Shown here in pieces: positions 6,739 through 9,565 of a DNA stretch of 9,565 nt. The notes under the pieces are model-generated. The model made no database searches, was not told where the DNA came from, and saw nothing but the letters and a program-made list of their open reading frames with translations. This DNA comes from Oscillospiraceae bacterium. Its GTDB lineage: Bacteria > Bacillota > Clostridia > Oscillospirales > Ruminococcaceae. How positions within the stretch are numbered: the stretch's first letter is position 1; each line of letters opens with the position of its first letter. The position numbers were made by a program, and so were the translations under genes. The stretch is taken from positions 1 through 9,565 of the forward strand of contig CAAGCE010000058.1 in the NCBI GenBank assembly GCA_900768245.1, read 5' to 3'.

Positions 6739-8100
6739 TCAATCACGAAGCTCAATAGGCAAGTAATCACGTTTTTTATTGATGGCTTTGTAAGCAGGAC
6801 GGATTATTCTGTTGCCTGTTACAAGCTCTTCTATGCGGTGTGCGCTCCAGCCTACGATTCTTGAAACCGCAAACATAGGAGTGTTGAGCTCGACCGGTAT
6901 TTTAAGCATTCTGTAAACCAGTCCCGAATAAAGGTCAACGTTTGCGCACATTACCTTTGCATTTCCCTTGACTTCCGCAAATACCTCAGGTGTAAGACGT
7001 TCAACGGCGTCAAGAAGCATAAATTCCTTTTCAAATTCAGTACCCTTTGCAAGCTCCATAGCGTTTCTTTTAAGGATAACTGCTCTTGGGTCGGAAAGTG
7101 TGTAAACGGCATGACCCATACCATATACAAGACCTGTTCCGTCGCCTTTTTCCTTGCGGATTATCTTGCTGAGGTAATCGGCAACTTCGGCATCATTGTC
7201 CCAGTGCTGTATATTTGACTTGAATTCTTCAAGCTGAGCGATGACCTTGAAGTTTGCACCGCCGTGACGGTGACCTTTAAGAGAGCCGATAGCACCCGCA
7301 TAAGCTGAATAAGCGTCTGTACCCGATGAAGTAAGGGTACGGCAGGTGAAGGTCGAGTTGTTTCCGCCGCCGTGCTCAGCGTGGATAATGAGCATAAGGT
7401 CAAGAAGTCTTGCTTCTTCCTCGGTATAGATACGGTCGGAACGGAGTGTTGAAAGGATACTTTCCGCAGTACACTCATTAGGATTGAGCGGGTGCATATA
7501 AAGGCTTTCACGGTCAAAAACACGTCGCTTTATCTGATAAGCATCGACCATTGCGGAAGGCAGTTTTGCGATTATTGAAACGGCACGGTTAAGCTCTTTT
7601 TCAAGTGACTGATCCTCAGGGTCGTCCTCATAGGAATAGAGAGCGAGAACGGAACGTGCCATCTTATTCATTATATTCTTTGACGGAGCTTTAAATATCA
7701 TATCCTCGGAAAAACCTGCAGGAAGTTCTCTGTACTCTGCAAGGAGAGATCTGAATTCTTCAAGCTGTGATCTTGTCGGGAGCTGACCGAAAAGGAGGAG
7801 ATAAGCTGTTTCCTCGAAGCCGAAGCGGCCTTTTTCGGTAGTATTTGCAACGATGTCGTTTATACTGTAACCACGGTAGATGAGTTCGCCCTCCATAGGC
7901 TCACGTTCACCCTCGTTTACTATGTAGCCGTGAACGTTACAGATATTTGTAATGCCTGCAAGAACGCCTGTACCGTCGCTGTTGCGCAGACCTCTTTTGA
8001 CCTGATATTTTTCATACAGTTCGGGTGAGATCTTGTTATGTTTTAAAAATTCTTTGCATAGACTGTTAATAGCGGAATTGTTATAAACTTCCAGACTCAA
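6739..8100 (-). CDS. gltA: Citrate synthase
   Basis: This enzyme condenses oxaloacetate and acetyl-CoA to citrate in the cytoplasm. In fermentative Clostridia this usually feeds an incomplete TCA branch towards 2-oxoglutarate and glutamate. Residue numbers count from a possible TTG at 8115. Conserved blocks include LIYRGYSINDI (78-88), LIIHAEHGGGNNSTF (242-256), catalytic His284 in GHRHGGAN, His335 in GMGHAVY and catalytic Asp394 in NVDLYSG. Arginines in the C-terminal part (SAHRIEE, 424-430) should bind substrate. The length of about 453 residues fits long clostridial citrate synthases; a helical N-terminal extension of about 55 residues precedes the first conserved block. The likely start is TTG at 8100, since GGGGTGG lies 6 nt upstream. 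The TTG at 8115 overlaps that site and is too close to the transcript start. No aconitase or isocitrate dehydrogenase gene lies nearby. Confidence 0.97.
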   Translation of the reverse strand: MSLEVYNNSAINSLCKEFLKHNKISPELYEKYQVKRGLRNSDGTGVLAGITNICNVHGYIVNEGEREPMEGELIYRGYSINDIVANTTEKGRFGFEETAYLLLFGQLPTRSQLEEFRSLLAEYRELPAGFSEDMIFKAPSKNIMNKMARSVLALYSYEDDPEDQSLEKELNRAVSIIAKLPSAMVDAYQIKRRVFDRESLYMHPLNPNECTAESILSTLRSDRIYTEEEARLLDLMLIIHAEHGGGNNSTFTCRTLTSSGTDAYSAYAGAIGSLKGHRHGGANFKVIAQLEEFKSNIQHWDNDAEVADYLSKIIRKEKGDGTGLVYGMGHAVYTLSDPRAVILKRNAMELAKGTEFEKEFMLLDAVERLTPEVFAEVKGNAKVMCANVDLYSGLVYRMLKIPVELNTPMFAVSRIVGWSAHRIEELVTGNRIIRPAYKAINKKRDYLPIELRD

Positions 8101-8112
8101 AAGAAACCACCC

Positions 8113-8139
8113 CAATAATAAATATGTACTTTATTATTG
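8113..8139. promoter_or_regulatory. Operator-like dyad over the citrate synthase -10/start region
   Basis: A perfect inverted repeat has 10 bp arms, CAATAATAAA at 8113-8122 and TTTATTATTG at 8130-8139, around a 7 nt centre. One arm overlaps the -10 box and the other lies about 6-16 nt into the transcript. The upstream arm is not transcribed, so the dyad should act as DNA, most simply as the binding site of a dimeric repressor of citrate synthase. Chance symmetry in AT-rich DNA is the alternative. The dyad also lies in the control region shared with spoIID. Confidence 0.55.
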
Positions 8140-8164
8140 TACAATAGCTTAAAGCTGTTGTCAA
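8136..8164 (-). promoter_or_regulatory. Sigma-A promoter of citrate synthase
   Basis: On the minus strand the -35 box TTGACA (8164 to 8159) and the -10 box TACAAT (8141 to 8136) are separated by exactly 17 bp. This is a near-perfect vegetative promoter, and transcription should start near 8127-8129, leaving a leader of about 28 nt before the TTG at 8100. The spacer contains the near-palindrome AGCTT-A-AAGCT (plus strand 8146-8156). The -10 region is itself part of the palindrome ATTGTACAAT (8136-8145). Confidence 0.88.
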
Positions 8165-8193
8165 GCAAAATTTAAAAGGAAAGGACAATTTTT

Positions 8194-9237
8194 ATGAAGG
8201 ATCTTATGAGAATATTAGGAATTTTTACCGTATTTGTAATTGCAATACCAATGCTCGGCTTTTTTACGGGAAGAAATAAAACCGACAATGCGGCAAAGTC
8301 CGATGAAACTGTTGTATCCGAAACGTCGTCGGCAGCTGAAACAGCTATGACAGCAGAAAATCCCGAACCCCTGCCGCCTGCAGATGAGAAATTCAAGGTG
8401 CTTGATTTTACATCGGGACAAGTCATAACAATGACAATGAGAGATTATGTCATAGGAGCGGTCTTGGGGGAAATGCCGGCAACATATAATATTGAGGCAC
8501 TTAAAGCGCAGGCGGTTGCGGCGCATACCTATGCTGTAAGAAGAAAACAGCAGCAGCTTGAAGCTCCCGACCCCGAGCTTATGGGAGCATATATATCCAA
8601 CGACAGTACAAAATTTCAGGCATATTTCACTCCTGAGCAGGCAAAAAGCTTTTACGGCAGCGGTTATGATGAATACAATAAAAAGGTTGCCGCCGCAGTT
8701 GATGATGTGATAAACGAAATACTTGTCTATAACGGTGAGCCGATAGTTGCGGCTTTTCACGCTATGTCGTCGGGAAAAACGGAAAGTGCGGAAGTGGTAT
8801 GGGGAAATGCTGTTGATTATCTTGTCCCCGTTGAAAGCGAGGAGGATAGGTCTGCGCCTACGTTCAAAGAAGAGAAAACCTTCACGGCAGACGAGCTGTC
8901 AGCAAGACTTACGGAGTCCGGATATGGCATAACCCTGTCCGATGATAAGTCCGAATGGATAAAAATTGAAAGCGTAAGCGATTCGGGTACTGTATTAAAG
9001 GTCAGCGCAGGCGATAAGACCCTGAGCGGCATGGAAATGCGCTTGCTGCTTGATCTGCGTTCTGCCTGCTTTACCGTTGAATATGACGGCGGTAGCTTTG
9101 TTTTCACTTCCGAGGGGAACGGTCACGGTGTGGGAATGAGCCAGTACGGTGCAAATGCAATGGCTGAAAAGGGCAGCAGCTATAAAGAGATACTTTTATA
9201 CTATTATAAAGGTGCTGAGATAGAAGAACTGGCATAA
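8194..9237 (+). CDS. spoIID: SpoIID/LytB-domain protein (stage II sporulation protein D-like)
   Basis: SpoIID is a membrane-anchored lytic transglycosylase that, with SpoIIP, trims septal peptidoglycan so that the mother-cell membrane can engulf the forespore. The 347-residue protein has an N-terminal membrane anchor (7-24) and a low-complexity Ala/Glu/Thr/Pro linker (about 28-66). The SpoIID domain follows: VIGAVLGEMPATY with the presumed catalytic Glu93, then EALKAQAVAAHTYAVRR (101-117), the segment VAAFHAMSSGKTES (185-198) that corresponds to the substrate-groove region of the family, and the C-terminal signature GNGHGVGMSQYGANAMA (308-324). Start ATG at 8194 has AAAGGA 8 nt upstream. The gene stands alone, divergent from citrate synthase and ended by its own terminator. 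No clear sigma-E promoter was seen. A vegetative SpoIID/LytB paralogue is the main alternative. Confidence 0.93.
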   Translation: MKDLMRILGIFTVFVIAIPMLGFFTGRNKTDNAAKSDETVVSETSSAAETAMTAENPEPLPPADEKFKVLDFTSGQVITMTMRDYVIGAVLGEMPATYNIEALKAQAVAAHTYAVRRKQQQLEAPDPELMGAYISNDSTKFQAYFTPEQAKSFYGSGYDEYNKKVAAAVDDVINEILVYNGEPIVAAFHAMSSGKTESAEVVWGNAVDYLVPVESEEDRSAPTFKEEKTFTADELSARLTESGYGITLSDDKSEWIKIESVSDSGTVLKVSAGDKTLSGMEMRLLLDLRSACFTVEYDGGSFVFTSEGNGHGVGMSQYGANAMAEKGSSYKEILLYYYKGAEIEELA

Positions 9238-9273
9238 AAAATCTGCCATGCAAAACAACATAGCAGATTTTTA
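9237..9273 (+). terminator. Intrinsic terminator of spoIID
   Basis: Starting at the last base of the stop codon, the arms AAAAATCTGC (9237-9246) and GCAGATTTTT (9263-9272) form a perfect 10 bp stem. ATG (9248-9250) can pair with CAT (9259-9261) inside the loop to extend it. The right arm ends in a T-run, and the left arm begins with an A-run, so the structure may also work, less well, on the opposite strand. Confidence 0.85.
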
Positions 9274-9325
9274 TAGTATTTTCATTTGTTTATCACATTT
9301 ATATTTTATACTAATAACCAATTAA

Positions 9326-9449
9326 CCTATAGACAAATCCTCGGCTGAAATAAGCCAATTCTGCGTCAAACTCCCTTGTCGGGCGGCAAGCCCGCCTGCG
9401 GTCGTTTTCCTTGACTTAACTTATTTCATCTGTCGGCTTTATCTATAGG
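9326..9449. repeat. 124 bp imperfect inverted-repeat element (MITE-like or structured RNA)
   Basis: The ends read CCTATAGACAAA on the left and, in reverse complement, CCTATAGATAAA on the right (11 of 12 match). Further in, TGAAATAAG (9346-9354) pairs with CTTATTTCA (9420-9428), and GTCAA (9365-9369) pairs with TTGAC (9411-9415). The centre has a GC-rich hairpin, GGCGG-CAAGC-CCGCC (9382-9396). The whole unit could fold back on itself. It has no coding capacity. A non-autonomous transposable element or a dispersed intergenic repeat is the most likely explanation; a structured RNA cannot be excluded. Confidence 0.6.
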
Positions 9450-9565
9450 TCACCTCTAAAAACCACCGGCTAAAGCCTTAGCACCTCATCTGCTTGCAGA
9501 TTTTCCGTCATCTTGCACATAAATTTCTTGACATACGGCAGTATGCCTGCGAAATTTCTATACAA
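9450..9565. repeat. Further hairpin-rich non-coding sequence at the right edge
   Basis: No gene was seen here. Small perfect hairpins occur at 9469-9482 (GCTAA-AGCC-TTAGC) and 9488-9501 (ATCTGC-TT-GCAGAT, followed by T residues). A nested structure follows: AAATTTC (9521-9527) pairs with GAAATTT (9551-9557) around CATAC-GGCA-GTATG (9532-9545). Flanking TTG (9513-9515) and CAA (9563-9565) extend the symmetry. It is probably part of the same repeat cluster as the preceding element and may continue beyond the window. Confidence 0.45.

Noticed and set aside
8117..8145. Plus-strand promoter for spoIID using the TACAAT inside ATTGTACAAT
   Set aside because: No -35 box lies 16-18 bp upstream, and no sigma-E-type pair of boxes was found. 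The TACAAT is explained by the palindrome.
8215..8760. Minus-strand open frame of 181 codons opposite spoIID
   Set aside because: The translation is Cys/Ser/Arg-rich with no domain, whereas the plus strand carries clear SpoIID motifs throughout.
9274..9565. CRISPR array or tRNA in the right-hand non-coding region
   Set aside because: There are no regularly spaced direct repeats and no cloverleaf or T-loop signature. The structure consists of inverted repeats.

Overview
The window reads as a chromosomal stretch from a Gram-positive, endospore-lineage Clostridia bacterium, most likely a Ruminococcus-like member of the Oscillospiraceae. This placement is an inference. It rests on a SpoIID-family protein, strong AAGGAGG-type Shine-Dalgarno sites, a DUF1385/YqhQ-prmC gene pair, a lipoprotein signal peptide of Firmicute type, and moderate base composition with very AT-rich spacers. 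No rRNA, tRNA, CRISPR array, transposase or phage gene is visible.

Seven genes lie on the minus strand and run from the middle-right of the window towards base 1. They are citrate synthase (6739-8100), a polytopic membrane protein of unknown function (5636-6661), a lipoprotein with FG-GAP-like acidic repeats (4199 to about 5518), an OmpR-type response regulator (3426-4139), its sensor histidine kinase (1982-3391), a DUF1385/YqhQ membrane protein (991-1956) and the release-factor glutamine methyltransferase PrmC (77-964). The last four are separated by only about 25 nt each, so regulator, kinase, yqhQ and prmC are probably one transcript. Gaps of 60 to 120 nt separate the lipoprotein, membrane protein and citrate synthase. 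These may be read together or have internal promoters; none was convincing except the strong sigma-A promoter of citrate synthase.

One gene lies on the plus strand: a SpoIID/LytB-type protein (8194-9237). It diverges from citrate synthase across a short shared control region (8101-8193) and ends at a clear intrinsic terminator. The citrate synthase promoter has perfect TTGACA and TACAAT boxes with 17 bp spacing, and a perfect 10+10 bp dyad lies over its -10/start region.

Both window edges are non-coding and rich in inverted repeats. Bases 1-46 carry two hairpins downstream of prmC. Bases 9274-9565 have no gene but contain a 124 bp element with matching CCTATAGA ends and further hairpins, probably a MITE-like or other dispersed repeat.

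The points most worth a second look are the lipoprotein's apparent AUA start codon, the operator-like dyad on the citrate synthase promoter, the repeat element at the right end, and the grouping of an uncharacterised membrane protein and lipoprotein with a two-component system.
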